Of a stretch of 64,000 bases of DNA, positions 12,306 to 25,600 are shown in pieces. The translations under genes were made by a program, and so were the position numbers. The DNA lies in assembly GCA_947034895.1 (NCBI GenBank), contig OX344763.1, positions 61,399,093 through 61,463,092 on the forward strand. Direction: 5' to 3'. Numbering within the stretch: the stretch's first letter is position 1; every line of letters starts with the position of its first letter. Below the pieces are notes generated by a model. It was not told the DNA's origin and did not search any database. It saw only the letters and a program-made list of their open reading frames with translations. This stretch comes from Rhytidiadelphus loreus (taxonomy: Eukaryota; Streptophyta; Bryopsida; Hypnales; Hylocomiaceae).

Positions 12306-15300
12306 TAACATTGAATGCCTTGAATGTTAAACTAGAAATTGATGCACGAACCTTGTGCTGTACTTTCATGTCCAAGAAAATTGGACCTCATGATATTCAC
12401 CTAAAGAATAATGTGCAAGCATGTGGTGCAAGTTGCAATTCTTCTTCAATCCAATTATCCAAGAACATATTCATTCGGTGGTAACATTGAATGCCTTGAA
12501 TGTTAAACTAGAAATTGATGCACGAACCTTGTGCTGTACTTTCATGTCCAAGAAAATTGGACCTCATGAAATTCACCTAAAGATAAATGTGCAAGCATGT
12601 GGTGCAAGTTGCAATTCTTCTTCAATCCAATTATCCAAAAAAATATTCATTTGGTGGTAACATTGAAAGCCTTGAATGTTAAACTAGAAATTGATGCACG
12701 AACCTTGTGCTGTACTTTCATGTCCAAGAAAATTGGACCTCATGAAATTCACCTAAAGAAAAATGTGCAAGCATGTGGTGCAAGTTGCAATTCTTCTTCA
12801 ATCCAATTATCCGAAAAAATATTCATTTGGTGGTAACATTGAATGCCTTGAATGTTAAACTAGAAATTGATGCACGAACCTTGTGCTGTACTTTCATGTC
12901 CAAGAAAATTGGACCTCATGAAATTCACCTAAAGAATAATGTGCAAGCATGTGGTGCAAGTTGCAATTCTTCTTGAATCCAATTATCCAAGAAAATATTC
13001 ATTTGGTGGTAACATTGAATGCCTTGAATGTGAAACTAGAAATTGATGTACGAACCTTGTGCTGTACTTTCATGTCCAAGAAAATTGGATGTCATGAAAT
13101 TCAGGTAAAGAAAAATGTGTAAACATGTGGAAAAGGTTGCAATTCCTCTTGAATCCAAATATCCAGAAAAATATTCATTTGGTGGTAACATTGAATGCCT
13201 TGAATGTTAAACTAGAAATTGATGCTCGAACCATGTGCTGTACTTTCATGTCCAAGAAAATTGGTTCTCATGAAATTCAGGTAAAGAAAAATGTGTAAAC
13301 ATGTGGAAAAGGTTGCAATTCCTCTTGAATCCAAATATCCAGAAAAATATTCATTTAGTGGTAACATTGAATGCCTTGAATGTTAAACTAGAAATTGATG
13401 CTCGAACCATGTGCTGTACTTTCATGTCCAAAAAAATTGGACTTCATGAAATTCACCTAAACAATAATGTGCAAGCATGTGGTGCAAGTTGCAATTCTTC
13501 TTCAATCCAATTATCCGAAAAAATATTCATTTGGTGGTAACATTGAATGCCTTGAATGTTAAACTAGAAATTGATGCTCGAACCTTGTGCTGTACTTTCA
13601 TGTCCAAGAAAATTGGACCTCATGAAATTCACCTAAAGATAAATGTGTAAACATGTGGTGCAAGTTGCAATTCTTCTTCAATCCAATTATCCAAGAACAT
13701 ATTCATTCGGTGGTAACATTGAATGCCTTGAATGTTAAACTAGAAATTGATGCTCGAACCTTGTGCTGTACTTTCATGTCCAAGAGAATTGGACCTCATG
13801 AAATTCACCTAAAGAATAATGTGTAAACATGTGGTGCAAGTTGCAATTCTTCTTCAATCCAATTATCCAAGAACATATTCATTCGGTGGTAACATTGAAT
13901 GCCTTGAATGTTAAACTAGAAATTGATGCTCGAACCTTGTGCTGTACTTTCATGTCCAAAAAAATTGGACCTCATGAAATTCACCTCAAGAATAATGTGT
14001 AAACATGTGGTGCAAGTTGCAATTCTTCTTCAATCCAATTATCCAAGAACATATTCATTCGGTGGTAACATTGAATGCCTTGAATGTTAAACTAGAAATT
14101 GATGTACGAACCTTGTGCTGTACTTTCATGTCCAAGAAAATTGGACCTCATGATATTCACCTAAAGAATAATGTGCAAGCATGTGGTGCAAGTTGCAATT
14201 CTTCTTCAATCCAATTATCCAAGAACATATTCATTCGGTGGTAACATTGAATGCCTTGAATGTTAAACTAGAAATTGATGCACGAACCTTGTGCTGTACT
14301 TTCATGTCCAAGAAAATTGGACCTCATGAAATTCACCTAAAGAGAAATCTGCAAGCATGTGGTGCAAGTTGCAATTCTTCTTCAATCCAATTATCCGAAA
14401 AAATATTCATTTGGTGGTAACATTGAATGCCTTGAATGTTAAACTAGAAATTGATGCACGAACCTTGTGCTGTACTTTCATGTCCAAGAAAATTGGACCT
14501 CATGAAATTCACCTAAAGAATAATGTGCAAGCATGTGGTGCAAGTTGCAATTCTTCTTGAATCCAATTATCCAAGAAAATATTCATTTGGTGGTAACATT
14601 GACTGCCTTGAATGTGAAACTAGAAATTGATGTACAAACCTTGTGCTGTACTTTCATGTCCAAGAAAATTGGATCTCATGAAATTCAGGTAAAGAAAAAT
14701 GTGTAAACATGTGGAAAAGGTTGCAATTCCTCTTGAATCCAAATATCCAGAAAAATATTCATTTGGTGGTAACATTGAATGCCTTGAATGTTAAACTAGA
14801 AATTGATGCTCGAACCTTGTGCTGTACTTTCATGTCCAAAAAAATTGGACTTCATGAAATTCACCTAAACAATAATGTGCAAGCATGTGGTAAAAGTTGC
14901 AATTCTTCTTCAATCCAATTATCCGAAAAAATATTCATTTGGTGGTAACATTGAATGCCTTGAATGTTAAACTAGAAATTGATGCTCGAACCTTGTGCTG
15001 TACTTTCATGTCCAAAAAAATTGGACTTCATGAAATTCACCTAAACAATAATGTGCAAGCATGTGGTGCAAGTTGCAATTCTTCTTCAATCCAATTATCC
15101 ACAAAAATATTCATTTGGTGGTAACATTGAATGCCTTGAATGTTAAACTAGAAATTGATGCTCGAACCTTGTGCTGTACTTTCATGTCCAAGAAAATTGG
15201 ACCTCATGAAATTCACCTAAAGAATAATGTCCAAGCATATGGTGCAAGTTGCAATTCTTCTTCAATCCAATTATCCACAAAAATATTCATTTGGTGGTAA

Positions 15301-16069
15301 CATTGAATGCCTTGAATGTTAAACTAGAAATTGATGCACGAACCTTGTGCTGTACTTTCATGTCCAAGAAAATTGGATCTCATGAAATTCACGTAAAGAA
15401 AAATGTGTAAACATGTGGAAAAGGTTGCAATTCCTCTTGAATCCAAATATCCAGAAAAATATTCATTTGGTGGTAACATTGAATGCCTTGAATGTTAAAC
15501 TAGAAATTGATGCTCGAACCATGTGCTGTACTTTCATGTCCAAGAAAATTGGACCTCATGATATTCACCTAAAGAATAATGTGCAAGCATGTGGTGCAAG
15601 TTGCAATTCTTCTTCAATCCAATTATCCAAGAACATATTCATTCGGTGGTAACATTGAATGCCTTGAATGTTAAACTAGAAATTGATGCACGAACCTTGT
15701 GCTGTACTTTCATGTCCAAGAAAATTGGACCTCATGAAATTCACCTAAAGAAAAATGTGCAAGCATGTGGTGCAAGTTGCAATTCTTCTTCAATCCAATT
15801 ATCCACAAAAATATTCATTTGGTGGTAACATTGAATGCCTTGAATGTTAAACTAGAAATTGATGCACGAACCTTGTGCTGTACTTTCATGTCCAAGAAAA
15901 TTGGACCTCATGAAATTCACCTAAAGAAAAATGTGCAAGCATGTGGTGCAAGTTGCAATTCTTCTTCAATCCAATTATCCGAAAAAATATTCATTTGGTG
16001 GTAACATTGAATGCCTTGAATGTGAAACTAGAAATTGATGTACGAACCTTGTGCTGTACTTTCATGTCC

Positions 16070-17410
16070 AAGAAAATTGGACTTCATGAAATTCACCTAA
16101 ACAATAATGTGCAAGCATGTGGTAAAAGTTGCAATTCTTCTTCAATCCAATTATCCAAAAAAATATTCATTTGGTGGTAACATTGAATGCCTTGAATGTG
16201 AAACTAGAAATTGATGCTCGAACCTTGTGCTGTACTTTCATGTCCAAGAAAATTGGACGTCATGAAATTCACCTAAAGAATAATGTGCAAGCATGTGGTG
16301 CAAGTTGCAATTCTTCTTGAATCCAATTATGCACAAAAATATTCATTTGGTGGTAACATTGAATGCCTTGAATGTTAAACTAGAAATTGATGCTCGAACC
16401 TTGTGCTGTACTTTCATGTCCAAGAAAATTGGACCTCATGAAATTCACCTAAAGAATAATGTGCAAGCATGTGGTAAAAGTTGCAATTCTTCTTCAATCC
16501 AATTATCCAAAAAAATATTCATTTGGTGGTAACATTGAATGCCTTGAATGTTAAACTAGAAATTGATGCACGAACCTTGTGCTGTACTTTCATGTCCAAG
16601 AAAATTGGACCTCATGAAATTCACCTAATGAAAAATGTGCAAGCATGTGGTGCAAGTTGCAATTCTTCTTCAATCCAATTATCCGAAAAAATATTCATTT
16701 GGTGGTAACATTGAATGCCTTGAATGTGAAACTAGAAATTGATGTACGAACCTTGTGCTGTACTTTCATGTCCAAGAAAATTGGATCTCATGAAATTCAC
16801 GTAAAGAAAAATGTGTAAACATGTGGAAAAGGTTGCAATTCCTCTTGAATCCAAATACCCAGAAAAATATTCATTTGGTGGTAACATTGAATGCCTTGAA
16901 TGTTAAACTAAAAATTGATGCTCGAACCTTGTGCTGTACTTTCATGTCCAAAAAAATTGGACTTCATGAAATTCACCTAAACAATAATGTGCAAGCATGT
17001 GGTAAAAGTTGCAATTCTTCTTCAATCCAATTATCCAAAAAAATATTCATTTGGTGGTAACATTGAATGCCTTGAATGTTAAACTAGAAATTGATGCTCG
17101 AACCTTGTGCTGTACTTTCATGTCCAAGAAAATTGGACGTCATGAAATTCACCTAAAGAATAATGTGCAAGCATGTGGTGCAAGTTGCAATTCTTCTTGA
17201 ATCCAATTATGCACAAAAATATTCATTTGGTGGTAACATTGAATGCCTTGAATGTTAAACTAGAAATTGATGCTCGAACCTTGTGCTGTACTTTCATGTC
17301 CAAGAAAATTGGACCTCATGAAATTCACCTAAAGAATAATGTGCAAGCATGTGGTGCAAGTTGCAATTCTTCTTCAATCCAATTATCCACAAAAATATTC
17401 ATTTGGTGGT
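16070..17410 (+). repeat. 5-monomer (880-bp) period
   Basis: Segments of about 16070-16530 and 16950-17410 match at an offset of 880 bp. Shared markers are the ggacttc/aaacaataat/gtggtaaaag unit, the following ggacgtc unit, and a rare tail reading ccaattatgcacaaaaat at about 16330 and 17210. The units between the segments include a normal M-class unit. Confidence 0.65.
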
Positions 17411-17761
17411 AACATTGAATGCCTTGAATGTTAAACTAGAAATTGATGCACGAACCTTGTGCTGTACTTTCATGTCCAAGAAAATTGGACCTCATGAAAT
17501 TCACCTAAAGAAAAATGTGCAAGCATGTGGTGCAAGTTGCAATTCTTCTTCAATCCAATTATCCACAAAAATATTCATTTGGTGGTAACATTGAATGCCT
17601 TGAATGTTAAACTAGAAATTGATGCACGAACCTTGTGTTGTACTTTCATGTCCAAGAAAATTGGACCTCATGAAATTCACCTAAAGAAAAATGTGCAAGC
17701 ATGTGGTGCAAGTTGCAATTCTTCTTCAATCCAATTATCCGAAAAAATATTCATTTGGTGG

Positions 17762-17937
17762 TAACATTGAATGCCTTGAATGTGAAACTAGAAATTGATG
17801 TACGAACCTTGTGCTGTACTTTCATGTCCAAGAAAATTGGATCTCATGAAATTCACGTAAAGAAAAATGTGTAAACATGTGGAAAAGGTTGAATTTCCTC
17901 TTGAATCCAATTATCCAAAAAAATATTCATTTGGTGG
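17762..17937 (+). repeat. Hybrid monomer: M-class front, canonical tail
   Basis: It starts as a tgaaac/gatgtacg/ggatctc M unit with gtgtaaac and gtggaaaagg, then reads ttgaatttcc and switches to ccaattatccaaaaaaat, a canonical tail. The crossover lies between about 17890 and 17910. A similar switch is seen at 27794-27969. Confidence 0.7.
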
Positions 17938-18289
17938 TAACATTGAATGCCTTGAATGTTAAACTCAAAATTGATGCTAGAACCTTGTGCTGTACTTTCA
18001 TGTCCAAAAAAATTGGACTTCATGAAATTCACCTAAAGAATAACGTGCAAGCATGTGGTGCAAGTTGCAATTCTTCTTCAATCCAATTATCCAAAAAAAT
18101 ATTCATTTGGTGGTAACATTGAATGCCTTGAATGTTAAACTAGAAATTGATGCTCGAACCTTGTGCTGTACTTTCATGTCCAAGAAAATTGGACCTCATG
18201 AAATTCACCTAAAGAATAATGTGCAAGCATGTGGTGCAAGTTGCAATTCTTCTTCAATCCAATTATCCAAGAACATATTCATTCGGTGG

Positions 18290-18465
18290 TAACATTGAAT
18301 GCCTTGAATGTTAAACTAGAAATTCATGCTCGAACCTTGTGCTGTACTTTCATGTCCAAGAAAATTGGACCTCATTAAATTCACCTAAAGAATAATGTGT
18401 AAACATGTGGTGCAAGTTGTAATTCTTCTTCAATCCAATTATCCACAAAAATAATCATTTGGTGG
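18290..18465 (+). repeat. First t-variant monomer
   Basis: This unit has aattcatgctcg instead of aattgatgctcg, cattaaattc instead of catgaaattc, then gtgtaaac, ttgtaattc and the aataatc tail. The aattcatg plus cattaaattc combination recurs only at 28146 and 31138, which links it to the 17-monomer duplication about 10 kb downstream. Confidence 0.75.
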
Positions 18466-19345
18466 TAACATTGAATGCCTTGAATGTTAAACTAGAAATT
18501 GATGCACGAACCTTGTGCTGTACTTTCATGTCCAAGAAAATTGGACCTCATGAAATTCACCTAAAGAATAATGTCCAAGCATATGGTGCAAGTTGCAATT
18601 CTTCTTCAATCCAATTATCCACAAAAATATTCATTTGGTGGTAACATTGAATGCCTTGAATGTTAAACTAGAAATTGTTGCTCGAACCTTGTGCTGTACT
18701 TTCATGTCCAAGACAATTGGACCTCATGAAATTCACCTAAAGAAAAATGTGCAAGCATGTGGTGCAAGTTGCAATTCTTCTTCAATCCAATTATCCAAAA
18801 AAATATTCATTTGGTGGTAACATTGAATGCCTTGAATGTTAAACTAGAAATTGTTGCTCGAACCTTGTGCTGTACTTTCATGTCCAAGACAATTGGACCT
18901 CATGAAATTCACCTAAAGAATAATGTGCAAGCATGTGGTGCAAGTTGCAATTCTTCTTCAATCCAATTATCCAAGAACATATTCATTTGGTGGTAACATT
19001 GAATGCCTTGAATGTGAAACTAGAAATTGATGTACGAACCTTGTGCTGTACTTTCATGTCCAAGAAAATTGGATCCCATGAAATTCACGTAAAGAAAAAT
19101 GTGTAAACATGTGGAAAAGGTTGCAATTCCTCTTGAATCCAAATATCCAGAAAAATATTCATTTGGTGGTAACATTGAATGCCTTGAATGTTAAACTAGA
19201 AATTGATGCTCGAACCTTGTGTTGTACTTTCATGTCCAAGGAAATTGGACCTCATGAAATTCACCTAAAGAAAAATGTGCAAGCATGTCGTGCAAGTTGC
19301 AATTCTTCTTCAATCCAATTATCCACAAAAATATTCATTTGGTGG

Positions 19346-19521
19346 TAACATTGAATGCCTTGAATGTTAAACTAGAAATTGATGCACGAACCTTGTGCTG
19401 TACTTTCATGTCCAAGAAAATTGGACCTCATGAAATTCACCTAAAGAAAAATGTGCAAGCATGTCGTGCAAGTTGCAATTCTTCTTCAATCCAAATATCC
19501 AGAAAAATATTCATTTAGTGG
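19346..19521 (+). repeat. Hybrid monomer: canonical front, M-class tail
   Basis: The first part is a canonical aaaaatgtgcaagc unit with the gcatgtcgtgc variant. From ccaaatatccag onward it has an M-class tail, ending in tttagtgg instead of tttggtgg. The tttagtgg ending is otherwise seen after the M unit near 13350. Confidence 0.65.
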
Positions 19522-21457
19522 TAACATTGAATGCCTTGAATGTTAAACTAGAAATTGATGCTCGAACCATGTGCTGTACTTTCATGTCCAAGAAAATTGG
19601 ACCTCATGATATTCACCTAAAGAATAATGTGCAAGCATGTGGTGCAAGTTGCAATTCTTCTTCAATCCAATTATCCAAGAACATATTCATTCGGTGGTAA
19701 CATTGAATGCCTTGAATGTTAAACTAGAAATTGATGCTCGAACCTTGTGCTGTACTTTCATGTCCAAGAAAATTGGACCTCATGAAATTCACCTAAAGAA
19801 TAATGTGTAAACATGTGGTGCAAGTTGTAATTCTTCTTCAATCCAATTATCCACAAAAATAATCATTTGGTGGTAACATTGAATGCCTTGAATGTTAAAC
19901 TAGAAATTGATGCTCGAACCTTGTGCTGTACTTTCATGTCCAAGAAAATTGGACCTCATGAAATTCACCTAAAGAATAATGTCCAAGCATATGGTGCAAG
20001 TTGCAATTCTTCTTCAATCCAATTATCCACAAAAATATTCATTTGGTGGTAACATTGAATGCCTTGAATGTTAAACTAGAAATTGATGCACGAACCTTGT
20101 GCTGTACTTTCATGTCCAAGAAAATTGGACCTCATGAAATTCACCTAAAGAAAAATGTGCAAGCATGTGGTGCAAGTTGCAATTCTTCTTCAATCCAATT
20201 ATCCGAAAAAATATTCATTTGGTGGTAACATTGAATGCCTTGAATGTGAAACTAGAAATTGATGTACGAACCTTGTGCTGTACTTTCATGTCCAAGAAAA
20301 TTGGATCTCATGAAATTCACGTAAAGAAAAATGTGTAAACATGTGGAAAAGGTTGCAATTCCTCTTGAATCCAAATATCCAGAAAAATATTCATTTGGTG
20401 GTAACATTGAATGCCTTGAATGTTAAACTAAAAATTGATGCTCGAACCTTGTGCTGTACTTTCATGTCCAAAAAAATTGGACTTCATGAAATTCACCTAA
20501 ACAATAATGTGCAAGCATGTGGTGCAAGTTGCAATTCTTCTTCAATCCAATTATCCAAAAAAATATTCATTTGGTGGTAACATTGAATGCCTTGAATGTT
20601 AAACTAGAAATTGATGCTCGAACCTTGTGCTGTACTTTCATGTCCAAGAAAATTGGACCTCATGAAATTCACCTAAAGAATAATGTGCAAGCATGTGGTG
20701 CAAGTTGCAATTCTTCTTCAATCCAATTATCCAAGAACATATTCATTCGGTGGTAACATTGAATGCCTTGAATGTTAAACTAGAAATTGATGCTCGAACC
20801 TTGTGCTGTACTTTCATGTCCAAGAAAATTGGACCTCATGAAATTCACCTAAAGAATAATGTGCAAGCATGTGGTGCAAGTTGCAATTCTTCTTCAATCC
20901 AATTATCCACAAAAATATTCATTTGGTGGTAACATTGAATGCCTTGAATGTTAAACTAGAAATTGATGCACGAACCTTGTGCTGTACTTTCATGTCCAAG
21001 AAAATTGGACCTCATGAAATTCACCTAAAGAAAAATGTGCAAACATGTCGTGCAAGTTGCAATTCTTCTTCAATCCAATTATCCACAAAAATATTCATTT
21101 GGTGGTAACATTGAATGCCTTGAATGTTAAACTAGAAATTGATGCACGAACCTTGTGCTGTACTTTCATGTCCAAGAAAATTGGACCTCATGAAATTCAC
21201 CTAAAGAAAAATGTGCAAGCATGTGGTGCAAGTTGCAATTCTTCTTCAATCCAATTATCCAGAAAAATATTCATTTGGTGGTAACATTGAATGCCTTGAA
21301 TGTGAAACTAGAAATTGATGCTCGAACCTTGTGCTGTACTTTCATGTCCAAGAAAATTGGACCTCATGAAATTCACCTAAAGAATAATGTGCAAGCATGT
21401 GGTGCAAGTTGCAATTCTTCTTCAATCCAATTATCCAAGAACATATTCATTCGGTGG

Positions 21458-22513
21458 TAACATTGAATGCCTTGAATGTTAAACTAGAAATTGATGCTCG
21501 AACCTTGTGCTGTACTTTCATGTCCAAGAAAATTGGACCTCATGAAATTCACCTAAAGAATAATGTGTAAACATGTGGTGCAAGTTGTAATTCTTCTTCA
21601 ATCCAATTATCCATCAAAATAATCATTTGGTGGTAACATTGAATGCCTTGAATGTTAAACTAGAAATTGATGCTCGAACCTTGTGCTGTACTTTCATGTC
21701 CAAGAAAATTGGACCTCATGAAATTCACCTAAAGAATAATGTCCAAGCATATGGTGCAAGTTGCAATTCTTCTTCAATCCAATTATCCACAAAAATATTC
21801 ATTTGGTGGTAACATTGAATGCCTTGAATGTTAAACTAGAAATTGTTGCTCGAACCTTGTGCTGTACTTTCATGTCCATGAAAATTGGACCTCATGAAAT
21901 TCACCTAAAGAATAATGTGCAAGCATGTGGTGCAAGTTGCAATTCTTCTTCAATCCAATTATCCAAGAACATATTCATTCGGTGGTAACATTGAATGCCT
22001 TGAATGTTAAACTAGAAATTGATGCTCGAACCTTGTGCTGTACTTTCATGTCCAAGAAAATTGGACCTCATGAAATTCACCTAAAGAATAATGTGTAAAC
22101 ATGTGGTGCAAGTTGTAATTCTTCTTCAATCCAATTATCCACAAAAATAATCATTTGGTGGTAACATTGAATGCCTTGAATGTTAAACTAGAAATTGATG
22201 CTCGAACCTTGTGCTGTACTTTCATGTCCAAGAAAATTGGACCTCATGAAATTCACCTAAAGAATAATGTCCAAGCATATGGTGCAAGTTGCAATTCTTC
22301 TTCAATCCAATTATCCAAAAAAATATTCATTTGGTGGTAACATTGAATGCCTTGAATGTTAAACTAGAAATTGTTGCTCGAACCTTGTGCTGTACTTTCA
22401 TGTCCATGAAAATTGGACCTCATGAAATTCACCTAAAGAATAATGTGCAAGCATGTGGTGCAAGTTGCAATTCTTCTTCAATCCAATTATCCAAGAACAT
22501 ATTCATTCGGTGG
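21458..22513 (+). repeat. t trimer, two 528-bp copies
   Basis: Copies 21458-21985 and 21986-22513 share the order t unit, ccaagcatatgg unit, gttgctcg unit with tccatgaaaatt and attcgg tail. They differ at the second-unit tail (ccacaaaaat against ccaaaaaaat), and the first t unit reads ccatcaaaat. The same trimer recurs at 24274-24801. Confidence 0.75.
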
Positions 22514-22689
22514 TAAAATTGAATGCCTTGAATGTTAAACTAGAAATTGATGCACGAACCTTGTGCTGTACTTTCATGTCCAAGAAAATTGGACCTTATG
22601 AAATTCACCTAAAGAATAATGTCCAAGCATATGGTGCAAGTTGCAATTCCTCTTGAATCCAAATATCCAGAAAAATAATCATTTGGTGG
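22514..22689 (+). repeat. Three-part hybrid monomer
   Basis: The unit begins taaaattg instead of taacattg, continues as a ccaagcatatgg canonical unit, switches at gcaattcctcttg to the M-class 3' part (ccaaatatccag), and ends in the t-variant aataatc. Three classes are therefore joined in one 176-bp unit with no length change. Confidence 0.7.
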
Positions 22690-25600
22690 TAACATTGAAT
22701 GCCTTGAATGTTAAACTAGAAATTGATGCTCGAACCTTGTGCTGTACTTTCATGTCCATGAAAATTGGACCTCATGAAATTCACCTAAAGAATAATATGC
22801 AAGCATGTGGTGCAAGTTGCAATTCTTCTTCAATCCAATTATCCAAGAACATATTCATTCGGTGGTAACATTGAATGCCTTGAATGTTAAACTAGAAATT
22901 GATGCACGAACCTTGTGCTGTACTTTCATGTCCAAGAAAATTGGACCTCATGAAATTCACCTAAAGAATAATGTGTAAACATGTGGTGCAAGTTGTAATT
23001 CTTCTTCAATCCAATTATCCACAAAAATAATCATTTGGTGGTAACATTGAATGCCTTGAATGTTAAACTAGAAATTGATGCTCGAACCTTGTGCTGTACT
23101 TTCATGTCCATGAAAATTGGACCTCATGAAATTCACCTAAAGAATAATGTGCAAGCATGTGGTGCAAGTTGCAATTCTTCTTCAATCCAATTATCCAAGA
23201 ACATATTCATTCGGTGGTAACATTGAATGCCTTGAATGTTAAACTAGAAATTGATGCACGAACCTTGTGCTGTACTTTCATGTCCAAGAAAATTGGACCT
23301 CATGAAATTCACCTAAAGAATAATGTGCAAGCATGTGGTGCAAGTTGCAATTCTTCTTCAATCCAATTATCCAAGAACATATTCATTCGGTGGTAACATT
23401 GAATGCCTTGAATGTTAAACTAGAAATTGATGCTCGAACCTTGTGCTGTACTTTCATGTCCAAGAAAATTGGACCTCATGAAATTCACCTAAAGAATAAT
23501 GTGCAAGCATGTGGTGCAAGTTGCAATTCTTCTTCAATCCAATTATCCACAAAAATATTCATTTGGTGGTAACATTGAATGCCTTGAATGTTAAACTAGA
23601 AATTGATGCACGAACCTTGTGCTGTACTTTCATGTCCAAGAAAATTGGACCTCATGAAATTCACCTAAAGAAAAATGTGCAAACATGTCGTGCAAGTTGC
23701 AATTCTTCTTCAATCCAATTATCCACAAAAATATTCATTTGGTGGTAACATTGAATGCCTTGAATGTTAAACTAGAAATTGATGCACGAACCTTGTGCTG
23801 TACTTTCATGTCCAAGAAAATTGGACCTCATGAAATTCACCTAAAGAAAAATGTGCAAGCATGTGGTGCAAGTTGCAATTCTTCTTCAATCCAATTATCC
23901 AAAAAAATATTCATTTGGTGGTAACATTGAATGCCTTGAATGTGAAACTAGAAATTGATGTACGAACCTTGTGCTGTACTTTCATGTCCAAGAAAATTGG
24001 ATCTCATGAAATTCACGTAAAGAAAAATGTGTAAACATGTGGAAAAGGTTGCAATTCCTCTTGAATCCAAATATCCAGAAAAATATTCATTTGGTGGTAA
24101 CATTGAATGCCTTGAATGTTAAACTAAAAATTGATGCTCGAACCTTGTGCTGTACTTTCATGTCCAAGAAAATTGGACCTCATGAAATTCACCTAAAGAA
24201 TAATGTGCAAGCATGTGGTGCAAGTTGCAATTCTTCTTCAATCCAATTATCCAAGAACATATTCATTCGGTGGTAACATTGAATGCCTTGAATGTTAAAC
24301 TAGAAATTGATGCTCGAACCTTGTGCTGTACTTTCATGTCCAAGAAAATTGGACCTCATGAAATTCACCTAAAGAATAATGTGTAAACATGTGGTGCAAG
24401 TTGTAATTCTTCTTCAATCCAATTATCCACAAAAATAATCATTTGGTGGTAACATTGAATGCCTTGAATGTTAAACTAGAAATTGATGCTCGAACCTTGT
24501 GCTGTACTTTCATGTCCAAGAAAATTGGACCTCATGAAATTCACCTAAAGAATAATGTCCAAGCATATGGTGCAAGTTGCAATTCTTCTTCAATCCAATT
24601 ATCCACAAAAATATTCATTTGGTGGTAACATTGAATGCCTTGAATGTTAAACTAGAAATTGTTGCTCGAACCTTGTGCTGTACTTTCATGTCCATGAAAA
24701 TTGGACCTCATGAAATTCACCTAAAGAATAATGTGCAAGCATGTGGTGCAAGTTGCAATTCTTCTTCAATCCAATTATCCAAGAACATATTCATTCGGTG
24801 GTAACATTGAATGCCTTGAATGTTAAACTAGAAATTGATGCTCGAACCTTGTGCTGTACTTTCATGTCCAAGAAAATTGGACCTCATGAAATTCACCTAA
24901 AGAATAATGTGTAAACATGTGGTGCAAGTTGTAATTCTTCTTCAATCCAATTATCCACAAAAATAATCATTTGGTGGTAACATTGAATGCCTTGAATGTT
25001 AAACTAGAAATTGATGCTCGAACCTTGTGCTGTACTTTCATGTCCAAGAAAATTGGACCTCATGAAATTCACCTAAAGAAAAATGTGCAAACATGTCGTG
25101 CAAGTTGCAATTCTTCTTCAATCCAATTATCCACAAAAATATTCATTTGGTGGTAACATTGAATGCCTTGAATGTTAAACTAGAAATTGATGCACGAACC
25201 TTGTGCTGTACTTTCATGTCCAAGAAAATTGGACCTCATGAAATTCACCTAAAGAAAAATGTGCAAGCATGTGGTGCAAGTTGCAATTCTTCTTCAATCC
25301 AATTATCCAAAAAAATATTCATTTGGTGGTAACATTGAATGCCTTGAATGTGAAACTAGAAATTGATGTACGAACCTTGTGCTGTACTTTCATGTCCAAG
25401 AAAATTGGATCTCATGAAATTCACGTAAAGAAAAATGTGTAAACATGTGGAAAAGGTTGCAATTCCTCTTGAATCCAAATATCCAGAAAAATATTCATTT
25501 GGTGGTAACATTGAATGCCTTGAATGTTAAACTAAAAATTGATGCTCGAACCTTGTGCTGTACTTTCATGTCCAAAAAAATTGGACTTCATGAAATTCAC

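Larger units (their letters stand above)
9138..18289 (+). repeat. Block 2: first M-class monomers mixed with canonical units
   Basis: About 52 units. The divergent M class appears abruptly at 9138, with four M units inside about 1 kb that still read caggtaaag or caagtaaag. Further right the M units read cacgtaaag. Many canonical units here carry gtgtaaac in place of gtgcaagc, a feature shared with M. The aaacaataat/gtggtaaaag variant appears from about 14.8 kb. Confidence 0.75.

Noticed and set aside
22675..22689. Apparent length change at aataatc tails
   Set aside because: aataatc against atattc in context is a single T-to-A substitution (aaaataatcatt against aaaatattcatt); the phase is unchanged.
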